Under the pieces are notes generated by a model, which saw only the letters and a program-made list of their open reading frames with translations, had not been told where the DNA came from and did no database searches. This document shows positions 9,486-21,227 of a stretch of DNA of 64,000 nucleotides, one piece after another. Within the stretch, counting starts at the first letter, position 1, and each line of letters begins with the position of its first letter. The translations under genes and the position numbers were made by a program. The DNA is from Eremomyces bilateralis CBS 781.70 (Eukaryota > Ascomycota > Dothideomycetes > Eremomycetales > Eremomycetaceae), in contig NW_022985097.1 in assembly GCF_010015585.1 (NCBI RefSeq), positions 124,001 through 188,000 of the forward strand, read 5' to 3'.

Positions 9486-12480
9486 TCACAGCGCGTAGTT
9501 CTCCGCATGCAAGAATATCTCTTCTATACCCTCCACCTTCTCTCCTCTCGGCCCCGTCCCACTGACGACCATGCGCTGTAACTGCGCCACCTGCTCACTT
9601 ACTGCTATCCGCATGCTCGGCGGCCCACATACGAACACACATGTCCTCCTCCCCCATCCCCGGCTCGCCTCTCGCAGCATAAATGGAATATCTGGCCGAC
9701 CGTACTCAATGCTCCAACCAGGTCGATACGGAGCCTCGCGCTCCTGAGGGCTTTCAGCGTCGTTCCCAGGCTTCCGCCTTGGTCGCGGAATGGATAGCAG
9801 TGATTTGCGCTTCGATGTAGAATCATCCGCACCAGATTTAAAAAAGCCTGACTTGGATAGTTTCCTGGGCGGTGGGTGTCCCGGACTCGGCTTCGCTGGG
9901 CCGATCATGCTTGCCGCAACAGGGTTGATTGGGCCGGGTAAAAATGCAAACCTCATTAGGTTCTTCTGGAACTCGGTCGGTGTGCTGGGGAACCCGAAGT
10001 CAAAGTTCGTGGCTTGCGTGCGGTTCGACGGGTCGGACAAATTGTTGTCAGGGGACTTCTCATCCTTGGAGGCGACGCCGGACATATCCCACATTCGACC
10101 ACGAAAGCTGTGTGGACTTGATGGGGAAATGGCGGAGGCAGTCGCGGCTGTGTTGGGGTCTAGAGCACCGGTGCCAGCTGCCACGGCCTGGGCGACGTCT
10201 AGGGAGAGATTGCGGGAATGGGAGGCATGGGATTGAGCATACTTGCGACGCTCAGCCCAAGTGGTAAAACGGATATCCTGTGGGTTATAGGGGTCTTCCT
10301 CCGCGTATTCAGGAGCGTCACCGTCCGACCCTGGCGGGGCGAGGTGGCCTCTGCTTCCGCTTCTTGCAGAGACGAGTTGTGCTTGTGGGAGTGCAGTTAT
10401 GGCGTCTTCGTTTTCGCGGCGCATTTCCTCGCGCTCAGTATCCCCATGAGCCTCCTCTTGGATAAGTGCACTGTTCCGATTGGAGAGGTTGGAGAGGTTG
10501 GAGAGGCGCTTGCGGTCGGGAATGCCGGAGAAGCGTTTTTCGGCGATGTCTTGGAAGACATCGTTCACCTTATCGTGGAAATACATGGACACTGGCCGCG
10601 TCGGAGTATGCGCCGAAACGAGCCCGCTCTGTCCTTCTATGCCGAGTCCCATCTGCATCATCTCCCTTTGTGATAGCCTCTTTGCTGCAGTGATATACAA
10701 CTGACAAGAGACACTGTCAGGTGGAGCAAATTCGCGACAGATCCGCAATTCTTCTTTGAACCATTCGAGGGTCTCCGGGCGCTTGAGCGCCCAAATGACT
10801 TGGACGGTCTTCGTGACAGCTTTGCCATCTCGCATACGCTTGATGAGATCCAACAATTGCGACACGATCGCGGTAATACCGGATCCGCCGGCGATGAGAA
10901 CTACCGAATCAAACGATTCGATGCGCCGACGCATTCCTCCATATGGTCCGTCAATGAACGCACGGTAGGTATGCCACGGTCCATGTTCTAGGGCGGTTTT
11001 GACAACCTTCTGAGTGAAGCCACCGAATGGACGGAAGACAAGGAGCATGTCTCTGTATCCGTCTCCATACTCTGAAGGGAAGTCATCGGAGCACAACGAT
11101 GCAATGGTGAACGGATGATTCTCAAACACCGAGATCCCTGGCATCCGCAGATACACATATTGTCCGGGTCTCCATTTGACTTGAGTCGGAATCGTGATCT
11201 TCACAGCATTCTCTGGGAGAAGTGTGATTGCAGACTCATCGCCAACCAGCCACGACATGCGAAATGGGTGCGTCCAATTCAGGTACAATAGCCGGAATAG
11301 GTATGATGCAAGCCAGATCCCAATCGTGGCAAACAGATAGTGCCACGATGTCAAATAATTCTTACAATGCCAAAACAGCATTCCGATAAAGACGATGGAA
11401 ATAGGGACATGAACAGCCACAAATAGCTCGTAGGCCCGACGTCGGAGGAATGGCAACGAATGGAGGCAAAGGAAGCCGAGGGGAACAAGACAGGCAATGC
11501 CTACATGGCTGATGTCAATATAGCCCGCATATATCAAGGGGCATGAAAAGCGTACCAGTGGAATAAATATACATTCCTCCTTGCGCCTCGAAAATTTTGT
11601 GGAAGCTATCCAGGGCCGCGGCATCGGTGATTGGTGTGATGTAGAATGGAACGGTATGGACGATGCTGAGCGCGAGACAGAGATAAGCTAGCCATCGATG
11701 GAGAACGTTGAGCCTTTCGTGTCCGACTCCAGTCAGTAAGGAGATGAAGTTCGCTTTCATGCTCAGTGCTACAATCCACGGGATCAAGGACACGGCGACC
11801 ATGCCCGCCCGAATTGCAAGTGGAGGCGATCCGTACGCGATGCTCTTGTAGAACAGTGGCTGCGGAATGAAGCAGTAACAAACGGTGAATACCATAGCAG
11901 CGGCTACAATGATGGAAACCGCTAGTGATGGGAAAGCAATTGGCCGCCATCCTTTCCTCAATCGTAGTTCCGGGATGGGTCGGTAGAAGAGGAAACGGAA
12001 CATCGCAACAAGCACATTGACCCAGTGCAATGACGACCAGTTGGACTCGAGCTTCGGTTTCGCCGGTAACGCTCCGTCCCGTGGAAAGAATTTAGCCGTC
12101 GACTTGTCTGTGTACAGTGCATTCATCTCGTAGTCCGTATCTGGTGATGACGTTTTCGATTGCGCCTTCGTGTCTTCCGCGTGGAGTGCCGTTCGTATCC
12201 GGTCGGTAAAATAATGATATGTCCTCAGCAGGAAAGCAACCACCAGGAGAATTATGCAGAAATACACCCAACCCAAGGCATATTTCCCGCTGAACCTCCA
12301 CGGATCTGTGCTGACCGCCTCTATCAGGTCTGGCGAGCTGGTTCTGTTCGTTGAAATATTGATGCGCTTGACGAGGAACGGCAGGTCGTCAAGCACCCCC
12401 CTTGCCATGATAATCGCATGACCAACACTATCAAATACCCCCTCCGCACTCATATCCATCAGTCCTGGTAATGCTGGCAT
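9486..12480 (-). CDS. ferric-reductase/NADPH-oxidase-type flavocytochrome
   Basis: Two exons, complement(9486-11500, 11556-12480), give 979 residues. The intron 11501-11555 joins ...MYIYSTG to GIACLVPLGFL. The N-terminal third has several membrane helices; the haem-binding region shows HRWLAYLCLALSIVH and, after the intron, VHVPISIVFIGMLFWH, the paired histidines expected for two b haems. The FAD domain has HPFTIAS and the NAD(P)H domain GGSGITAIVSQLL and, near the end, VFVCGPPSM. Between the last two lies an insertion of about 270 residues rich in Ser, Arg and Pro, likely disordered and cytosolic. It reduces extracellular Fe(III) (or another acceptor) with cytosolic NADPH at the plasma membrane. 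Family assignment is firm; the physiological acceptor is not, and a NOX-like role cannot be excluded. Iron regulation was not judged. Confidence 0.9.
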
Positions 12481-15400
12481 GGCGGAATTGCGCCGGTGAA
12501 GCCCGTGTCTTGAGAAGCAATTTCCTTATTCCCTCTGCAGTTCTCGATCCGGGCTCTTGCTGCTATATGTAGCGCAGTTTGTGTGTATTTGTGTGGTTGT
12601 GGCGCCTTGGATATCGAAGAAGACAGCCAGAGATGGCTAGAGTATGACAATTGCGGATGACGGACAGCAGGCAGGTCAACTGCACATCAAAACCAACAGA
12701 TCGAGTCCGGAGAAAAGGTATTACTAGGTCTAGGGTCGTGATGAGTGTATAATGCAAATTGGGGTATCTAGCGAGAGATGCGTGGAGAAATTCGTAAGGG
12801 CCTAGTCGAAGGATTTCCAGCTCCCCGCTCCAGGCGTTCAAATAGGTCTAATTGTGAAGAAACGAAACACTCAAAATAAATATCTCAATGATCGCTCAGT
12901 CGGAGACCTGTATAACGAGCAAGAGATCCCCTCGAAGAGTGGGAGAGCGAGTGGCAAGTAATAGCAGAAGAGAAGGTCAAGATGCCATCGTGATACGGAT
13001 CTCATGATAGATGGGGACATGGCGGTGGTCATGCACCTTAAGAAGCACAAGGACCACTACCTATGGTTGATGAGCATGGGACAAGCAAGGGCAGCTGTGC
13101 GAATTGGGATCGATCATTGAATATTCACATCGTCCATCGTAGCCCTGGTTCGCAGCTGACAAGGTTGCGGGCGTTGATGATGGACGGCAGGCCGCGAGAT
13201 GGCAGACCCGACTGCAAGGGTCCCTGATGCGGGTGAGCCCTCTCTAGCCTATCGCGGCCCGTCTCGAAGCTCTCGTAGCAAAGGCCTGTACTCTCGTCAC
13301 TCCAATGGAGAGCCTCTCTTAGCTCTCCCTCCTAGAGATGGGAGGCCCCAAGGGGTAAAGGGTGCAGCTGTGCAGTGAACGGCTTTGTTGCGTTGACGCT
13401 CTCGCTTTTGGTCCAATTCATAGGAGCCGTGCGCCCTGTCGAAGCTCACAGATTGCTGTACTCCACCGCGGATTCGCCCTTTCATGCCCTGGTCGATGTG
13501 AATCAAGGTGACAATTTGAATATTTGATAAATTTCCTTGTGCACAACCAAATTGGCCAGTGGATCCATCGAGCAGTGGCGCGTGTCGGCCAACGATGCCG
13601 AGCATGCGCTTCCACCTTGGGAGGAGACACCACCAGTGAGACTGAGAAAACTCACCCTGACATCTACTGTCGTACAAGCTCGTTGCTGATGGTCACAGTC
13701 ATCTTGTTGTGTAACGATGATACCGACTTGACTGGCATTCTCCTCCTTGAGCATCTTCGATGCATCTTGAATTCTTTGCATCAAGAATGGACGTGGCGTG
13801 CTAAAAGTGGTGGCGTCTGTATTATGATAATTCGGCGGCTCGATGCGACGTACATTGGCCCTCGCTTCGGGTCTGCTTGACCCTAATTCCTGATCCGCTG
13901 GTGGCGGATGTGACGGGCGGGGAGAGGGTGCGGTCCGGATCAGATGGCCTGCAGGTTGCAGAGCTGCAGCAGAATTGGAGGAATCTGCTGGGCACTTAAC
14001 GTTGTACCCCCCATGTACCGATAAGGTGTTCTCTCTGCTGTACAGACTACAAAGTACCTTGAGGCACAAAATTCCTTTCCTTGTGCAGCCGAAAGGGAGC
14101 AACTAGGAATGGTTCAGGCATTGGATGGATAGGCCTCCTATAGTATGCCGGAGTGACAGCGGAGCAGATCCTTGCTAAATGTTCCATCGTTCGGTGAGCA
14201 ACATGGAACGCAACCACCATGCATCATGGTTCCACCGAACACAGAAAGTGATATCTCCGTGGGCCTTCCAGACTTGTTCCCAGTGGCTAAAGACAATGTC
14301 AACGCAAGGCAAAGGAAACGTGCGATGCCGTCTATGCCGATGGGGTGGGATGGTGGATTGCTATCCGTGATGTCCGTAATAATGGAGGTGGATCCGTGGA
14401 TGGATCAGGGAGGGGAAGAGAGTTAAGCGCCCACTTAACGAACTAAGAGAACAAGCTTCTCGATAGCCCTAAACCGCTGTGCTCCAGTTGTCCAATAGAA
14501 TCGTCAGAATTGACTAATATTCGTGTCGAGTTTTTCTCGGCTTACTACCATATCCGATTGAAAATACCACTCCGTGAAGTCAAGGCGTCGGCTCTGAGTA
14601 CGGAATACATCAAATACTCATGTCTCACCGTAGCGCTGCTTCTCGAGACCTCGATTCATCGGAATTTCAGGATCCGAGATGGACCTGAGAAGAGAGAGTT
14701 GCCTTGTCAGTTTGAAATCGTCGCGCTGTGGGACAGTATCACCGTCCCAGGACGCTGGTAAAGCGAAGCAATGCCGCAGAAGTCCTTGTACTTTGCGAAG
14801 TACCTAGGTCCACCGAGTTCCGAAATTGCGGACAGAGTAATTGGTCGGAATCGTTCAACTATGGTATTTGTGCCCATGATCGAAGATATCCGGAACGGCT
14901 GGAAGGAGGTGATCGACGTTTGAGACTCTTTCCACTCCTCCGAGATCTGAACCTTGGTAGTCTTGGATCTAGACTTACTATTCGAGATAGGGACGGCGCT
15001 TAAATCAACATGCAAGCATTGCAACGATGTGGACGTCTTGCAGATATATCAGCCTGAACTCACCTAAGCAATTGACCAGGTCGGTGGATGTTGATAGGCG
15101 CCAAGTCCATGAACGCTCGACGAAAAGCTCAAATCAACCAAAGCCTGTAGAGCACTGGATTCATCACCTTCCAGATATTCTTATACATATATGCTAACCC
15201 AAGCGAGTGGAGAAGAACCCTTCCCTCTTCACCAACATGAGTATGGCAATAGTACACGGATTCCTTGGAGCGGAGTTGGAAAGGCTCGGTTGAGTATACT
15301 CTGCTAGATCATCAAACCTTGGGCCAGTCCACTCAAATGAAGAAAGGAGGATAAATTCGAGTTGTTGTAACGCGCGACGTGAACTGCGGAATGGGGAGCA

Positions 15401-17169
15401 ATCTTGTGGAATCTCCTGTTGATGGTCTTCGAGCACCCTGCGCCACCGAGTCAATCATCGGAATTCGCCCAACACATCGTCTTTGGTTGCTGTGTATAAT
15501 GCATCTCTGATGCCTCATGTCACTGGCGCATCAGTACTGAAATCGAGGCGAGACACAGATAGAATATCTGTGAAGCAATATAGGGCGAATAAGTCACGCT
15601 TCGATTCGCTCCACGGGAGGTGATCTGGACTGACTGTAGTATTTGGACTTGTCCTAGATCATGGATAAAGGATGTAACGAGATCTAGGACTATGAAGGAC
15701 CTAGCTAAAGGACCCTAGCCGTGCAATGAAAAAAGGGCTTCTAGAAGCATGCGGAGCAGGATGACAGTACCTCAATGGCATGGGTTTGATACTGGGTAGA
15801 GGACGAAGGCCAAATACCGGGACCCTGAAGAGCGCTCGACAGAGACCATGAACAGACAGTACGGATTTTCGAGGAGAGCGGTGGAATACATATTCCTGGC
15901 GAGTCTGACATTAACTCTTGTAATGCCACTTTTCAAAGTGACATCTCGCTGCACAGCAACGCCGGTCCAAGACGGTTGGATGGGCTTGTAGATGCAAGAC
16001 AATGTCTATGTCTCGATAGTCCAGCTGGCTTGGCTGGCCTGGTGCCTTACCTTCGGTTGTTAGTCAATAATACGACCTAATATGTCGAAGACAAAGAAGC
16101 TAAAATCGTGGAGTGAACAAATAATAAGAACAATGGTCGCCTTCCTACATGGTGAGTCAAACTGTGAAAAGCTTATGCCTGTTGTCTTTGCTTCTGAGTC
16201 TGATTAGGCCTGTAAAAGACGCTTATAATCATCAGATGCCGTGTATCCAACCCTCGAGGCCAAGCATCCACCCCCCTCACCATGAACCTTCATTAGCAAG
16301 TTCCCACTGATGCCCATGATCCGCAAAGTTGAGGGAAATTTGCGAGGAGTGAGTGGGCAAGTTCAAAGCGGAATTTACAGTATTTCCCGCGATCCGAGAC
16401 AGCGTCAATGGTTTGAGCAACCCATCAAACGGTCCATCTATGGGTAAATGTGAGCAGGTGGCTTAATGGATCCAAATCCGAGTATAAGGAAAAGCATCGG
16501 GGGGACTTGAACGATCCCTTCGAACCGTTGGCCCAGGTGTACTATGACAGCAAGCCTTTATTAAGCATCGACATCAAATTTAGGGGTGTATTGCTCGGCA
16601 TAGTAATGAAGATTTTCCAAGCGCTTGAGAGACGGAGGTGCAAGAATCCATGGAGAAATGGCAACTGGATCAACGGCAGCCTTCCTGTTGTGTTCAATCC
16701 TAGCATTGGGATCTGACTGACATCCAATTCCAATACAGAAGGCTGTTAGCCACTTCACTACAGGATACACTCATAGCGGGCGTCAGGCATTATCATGAAA
16801 GTTGATGACACAAACTCGATGAAATGGCATGGGAGATCCAGTGGGTACGACAGGGGGACAGGTCCTGTCCCGGGTAGACTTCGGCGGCTAACAGCCCATG
16901 AAGTGTTTTGTCAGCGCCTTGGATGCCTGGATGCCTGGATGCCTGAGGGATGAGGCAAGGCAGAGGCAGAGGCAGAGGACTGCATGTGGGGAGTCCGATG
17001 TAGTATTCCGTAACGAGGGTGTAGATCAGTGGGAGATTCAGACATATCCACAAACCTAACGCTGAGATAACACCAGGGAATCGGCTAATGTGAGCCCGAA
17101 TTCGGAGCAAGGAGAGCTCTCGATACAGAGTATTATCAATTCTCCCTCCAGCGCCGCTGTCCCCTTACC
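12481..17169. other. 4.7 kb gene-poor region
   Basis: No open frame here shows a recognisable domain or convincing splice structure. The longest, 13503-14102 (-), is overlapped by frames on the other strand and has no family signature. Visible details are a 10-bp inverted repeat GTCCTAGATC/GATCTAGGAC at 15651-15660 and 15681-15690, and short tandem repeats GGATGCCT x3 and CAGAGG x3 at about 16919-16980. It may hold the long 5' region of the reductase gene and of the hydrolase gene, or non-coding RNA. Confidence 0.5.
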
Positions 17170-18836
17170 ATGGCTACCTCCAATTGTCTGTACCACTCAT
17201 GTCGTCTGTTTACTTCCCTTCGGATCACCCGACAACGTAAAGACTTCTTCAATATCAGTCAAACCAAATACTTTAGTTATTCCTACTCGACGATGTTTCG
17301 CTCTTCCGAAATGCAAGACCAGGATATTGCGTTATTACAGGTGAATAGGAAACGGTTGATGGATGAGTTGCACCACACCTGTCAATGGGGAATTGGAGAA
17401 CGCTGGGGCGAGTAAGGAACCAGTTTCTTTGATTGACTGGATTTTCTATCTCTGCTTTTCTCATTGTCCGCATAAATCAGCTCTTGTTTAAAGCGAGTAT
17501 CAAAGTCCATCATTGTAACAACGCCAACAGTGGTTCCAACGAGACTGGGATGCGCCGTCTATCCCTCACAGACGACGATAAATCAGTAAGAGACTGGTTT
17601 ATCAAAACAACTCAAGGGCTGGGGTGCACAACTACCATCGATACCATGGGTAATATATTCGCTGTACGACCAGGCATCAAGAAAGGGGCCCCAACGTATG
17701 CTGGCTCGCACCTTGACACACAACCGCAAGGTGGTCGATACGATGGGATACTGGGAGTCCAAGCTGGGATCGAAATGCTGAAAATCTTGAATGAGAATCG
17801 GGTCGAGACAGAATATCCGGTTGGTGTAGTGAACTGGACTAAGTAATCCAACCCCACTTCCATTACTCTCTACCCACGGCCCTGACCTGCTCCTAGCGAA
17901 GAAGGGGCCCGATTCCCCCTTTCCGTGCATGCTTCCGCCGTTTGGGCGGATAAACTTCCTCTTTCCCAAGCACATGGACTGGCATCTATCATCCCACCGA
18001 ACAAGCCTACTCCCTTCATTGACGAGCTCTCCCGGATCGGTTACCATGGTCCCACGCCCTGTTCTTACACTGCCAACCCCATGGCCGCACACTTTGAGTT
18101 GCATATCGAACAAGGTCCGCAACTCGAAGCCACCGGACGCAAGGTTGGCATTGTGACTGGTGCGCAGGCGTACCGCTGGTACACAGTCTCAGTGAGTGGC
18201 AAATCATGTCACACCGGCACGACACCATTCGAGCATCGCGCCGACCCGCTGCTCATCGCGGCGAAATGTATGGTACAGGCTCAAGCTAGTGCACATATAA
18301 AGAAGGGCGCACTAGCGAGCACCGGAGTAGTGAAGGTGGCGCCGGGGAGCGTCAACACTGTCCCAGACGAGGTGACATTTAGCCTAGATCTTCGGGCACA
18401 GAGTGACGGTGTGCTGGATGACTTGGAGAAGGAGCTGAAGACCGTTTTCAAACAACTCGCGGACGGAGACGACTCTTGTAATACGGAGAGTTTCTGGGCA
18501 GGAAACAGGAAGCCGTGCACCGTTGAGTGGCGGACGGACAGCGTTTCCAAGGCGGTCAACTTCAATGAGTCTTGCATCGAGTGCGTCGCCAAATCAGCGC
18601 GCTCCGTGCTAGTACTTGCAGGGAAAGATGATACATCTGCCATGCGGCTGGTAAGCGGAGCGGGTCATGATAGCGTGATGACCAGCCATCGAGTACCGAC
18701 CGCCATGATTTTCGTGCCCAGTCGAGAGGGCATCAGTCACAACCCACGCGAATTCACGAGTGAGGAAGACTGTGCGATTGGGGCGGAAGTGTTGACGCAA
18801 AGCGTGCTTCGATATGATCGCTTGCGAGTACAGTGA
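17170..18836 (+). CDS. M20-family N-carbamoyl-L-amino-acid hydrolase / beta-ureidopropionase-like amidase
   Basis: Three exons (17170-17411, 17531-17842, 17897-18836) give 497 residues. The second junction is pinned by rebuilding the NEEGARF motif across the intron. Motifs of the hydantoinase/carbamoylase (AllC/HyuC-like) branch of metallopeptidase M20 are present: GSHLDTQPQGGRYDG (H141, D152), NEEGARF (E186, E187), HIEQGP, GAGHDS and SREGISHNPREFT. These provide the ligands of a two-metal centre. The enzyme cleaves N-carbamoyl amino acids or ureido acids to the free amino acid, CO2 and ammonia; the exact substrate cannot be read off. The first 40 residues are Ser/Arg-rich and could be a mitochondrial presequence; ATG 17295 is a plausible alternative start that removes it. 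The gene faces the alcohol dehydrogenase with only 58 bp between stop codons. Confidence 0.9.
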
Positions 18837-18894
18837 TCCTAGTATGGCTATTCAATCATCAAATTTTCACCATTTCCGTTAGATATCGTCTCCT

Positions 18895-20160
18895 TCAAGC
18901 ATTCAGGTCGATCACCACTCTCCCTTGCAACTTTTGATCATCCATCTCCTGGAACACTTCCGCCAACTTATCCAATGGCTCCGTTCTATAGTGCGTCTTC
19001 ACGATCCCCCTGGCTGCGAAATCCAGCACCTCTATCGCGTCCTGCCTCGTGCCCACCGCAACGCCCATAATCTTCTTCTCCCCTATAATCAAAGCCGGAG
19101 CCCTTGCGCCCTCAATAGCTACAGGTTTACCCTCAGGGACACCCACACAGACGACCGTCCCGCCAAATCGAAGAAGGTCAACGGAGGTGGCGTATGCTGC
19201 GTTGGCTGCCGTCAGGACGAGCACTGCGTGCGCGCCCAAACCTTCCGTCAATGCCTTCACCCGCTCCACCACATTCTCATCGATACCAACAAACGCCTCC
19301 GCACCCATCTCCAAGACCAAATCCTTCTTGCTCGGATGGTCGACGCCGATGACCCTGTATCCCATTCCCTTCGAGGCCAGTTGCACACCGAGATGGCCCA
19401 GTCCACCGCCCGCACCGAGGAGCACGACAAAGTTTCCGGGCTTCGCGTCGGCTTTCTTGAGGCCGGAGTAGACGGTCACACCGGCGCAGAGCATGGGAGC
19501 GGCGGAGGCGGAGTCCACGCCGTCGGGGATCGGGGTCGCGTAGTGCGCGGGCGCGATGGCGTATTGTTGGAACGTGCCGGGGTAGTAGTAGCCGGAGATT
19601 TTCTGGTTTTGGCAGAGACCGTCTCGGCCGCTCATGCACGGCACTATACAGTGGAAAGCGTCAGCAAATGTTCGTTATTCGGGCAATGTGGTCGTCCAAG
19701 TTTGGGTGGGTAGAGGGGACGTCGCCCTCAAAGGGGCTTCGGGACGACGTACAGCAGCCGCCGCATGCGTACGCGATCCATTTGATACCAACGCGTTGTC
19801 CGAGCTTGATTGGTGCGCTCTCCGTGCCCGGGCCCAGCTTCACGACCTCGCCTACGCCTTCATGGCCGCCTACTTGGCCTGGCTGGGTGGGGTATGGCAA
19901 GCTGGACCAGGTGTTGGCCATGACCCCGAGGTCGGAGTGGCAGACGCCAGAATGGGAGCTGTAATGATATCAATTAGACTTTGGACATAGGGCAAAAGTA
20001 GGAGGGAATGGCGTAGGAGTCTATTGGATGCTTACAGCTTAACAAGAACTTCGCCGGCTCCTGGCTCAGGCGTATCGACCAATCGAACCTCGGTCGATAT
20101 GCTGCCTGGCTTGTCATAGACGGCAGCCTTGTGCTGCTTCGGGATCTGGGGTTCGGCCAT
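18895..20160 (-). CDS. zinc-dependent alcohol dehydrogenase (yeast ADH type)
   Basis: Three exons, complement(18895-19643, 19753-19958, 20036-20160), give 359 residues, the usual length. The catalytic zinc ligands are visible as GVCHSD (C48) and GGHEGVGEV (H74, E75). The structural zinc loop CGGCLPCMSGRDGLC supplies C107, C110, C113 and C121 with the standard spacing and is rebuilt across the second intron, which confirms that junction. The NAD-binding Rossmann motif is GAGGGLGHLGVQLA. The N-terminus MAEPQIPKQHKAAVYDKPG is typical of cytosolic fungal ADH. It interconverts primary alcohols and aldehydes with NAD(H). Substrate preference (ethanol versus other) is not decided by sequence. It is convergent with the upstream hydrolase gene; the 3' untranslated regions probably overlap. 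Confidence 0.93.
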
Positions 20161-21227
20161 TACTGTCTTATAGATTCACAAATAACTCTGCTTGGTAGGG
20201 TTTAGAGCCGCTCGATATACCAGAGGCGGAGTTGAGGTGATGCACAGCAAAGATCGAATCGAATATCTTGGAGCAAACTGGAAGGACACCACAATGCAAC
20301 TCAAAGATCAAAGACGGAAGGAGAAGATGAAACGGAAAGCACACGCTTATCTTCGAGTAAGATATGGACACCTTCATTTAATACACCCTTCACACGGAGA
20401 CGCGTGACGCAACGGCCGTAAGCCCCTAACCGGTCCCTCGTCGTCCGTCGGAAGCTTGATGCGGGATATACGCTGCCTGCCCCTCCATCGCAAAGGACCT
20501 CCTGATCGTCGTGGCGGATGGAATCACCTATTTGGCTTAGGGCCACAGGAACGAGACTAGACGAGCCTAGATGAGCCCCGCGCCGTCATATACCGGTCGA
20601 ATCGTACGAAAATTGAACGCGAGATGGAAGCGGCCTGGATGCTGTACCCTCGGTTGTGGTCGTATTCTCCGCACGGAACGAATCCGCTCCGCTGGGTGGA
20701 GTGAGCGGGGGCCAGGGGGCTGGATATGCGGGGCGATGCGGGATGCTGAAATTAAGTCAATTAGGATGGCAAAATAGGTTCGGGCTTTTGCAGATCCGCT
20801 GGTGCGGCGTGGATGAAAGTGGTTTGAGATGAGGATAACTAGGAGTTTAACGTATTTAAATGAAAGAGTAGGCCATCACTGGCCATGACGGTTTTAGTAC
20901 TAAGCATGAAGTAGGCAAGCCGCAAGGCCCATTGATCTGACGGCGAGTAATTGGATATGTACTGTACCTCATAAAGCTTGATTAAACGGCTGGTAATAAC
21001 TGGATAGTTTACAGTATCTTTACCTGCCTTTGGAATCATTTCGTATAAGTAGTAATACTATCGTCTAAGAATGAGGAAAATAAACTGAAGCTCAAACACC
21101 TCATACTCCGCTCATGTGGCGATTGTCTCGTTAAGGTTTCCGTCACCAACACCGGTCATGGACTGGAATCCTCGTTCATCATCAACAAACCAACCAGTCT
21201 GTCCACGCAACAGGCACCTCCCTCCTA
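20161..21227. other. intergenic, promoter side of the ADH gene
   Basis: About 1.07 kb lies between the ADH start and the 3' end of RAD7. Short frames only; no RNA gene or repeat seen. Confidence 0.5.

Noticed and set aside
13503-14102. 199-codon frame (-)
   Set aside because: Composition is irregular, with no domain, no splice support and competing frames on the other strand.
16450-16530. A-box-like TGGCTTAATGG suggesting a tRNA
   Set aside because: No B-box or cloverleaf can be drawn downstream.
9486-20160. Possible metabolic gene cluster (reductase, hydrolase, alcohol dehydrogenase)
   Set aside because: No backbone synthetase, no regulator, wide spacing and mixed strands; these are common primary-metabolism families.
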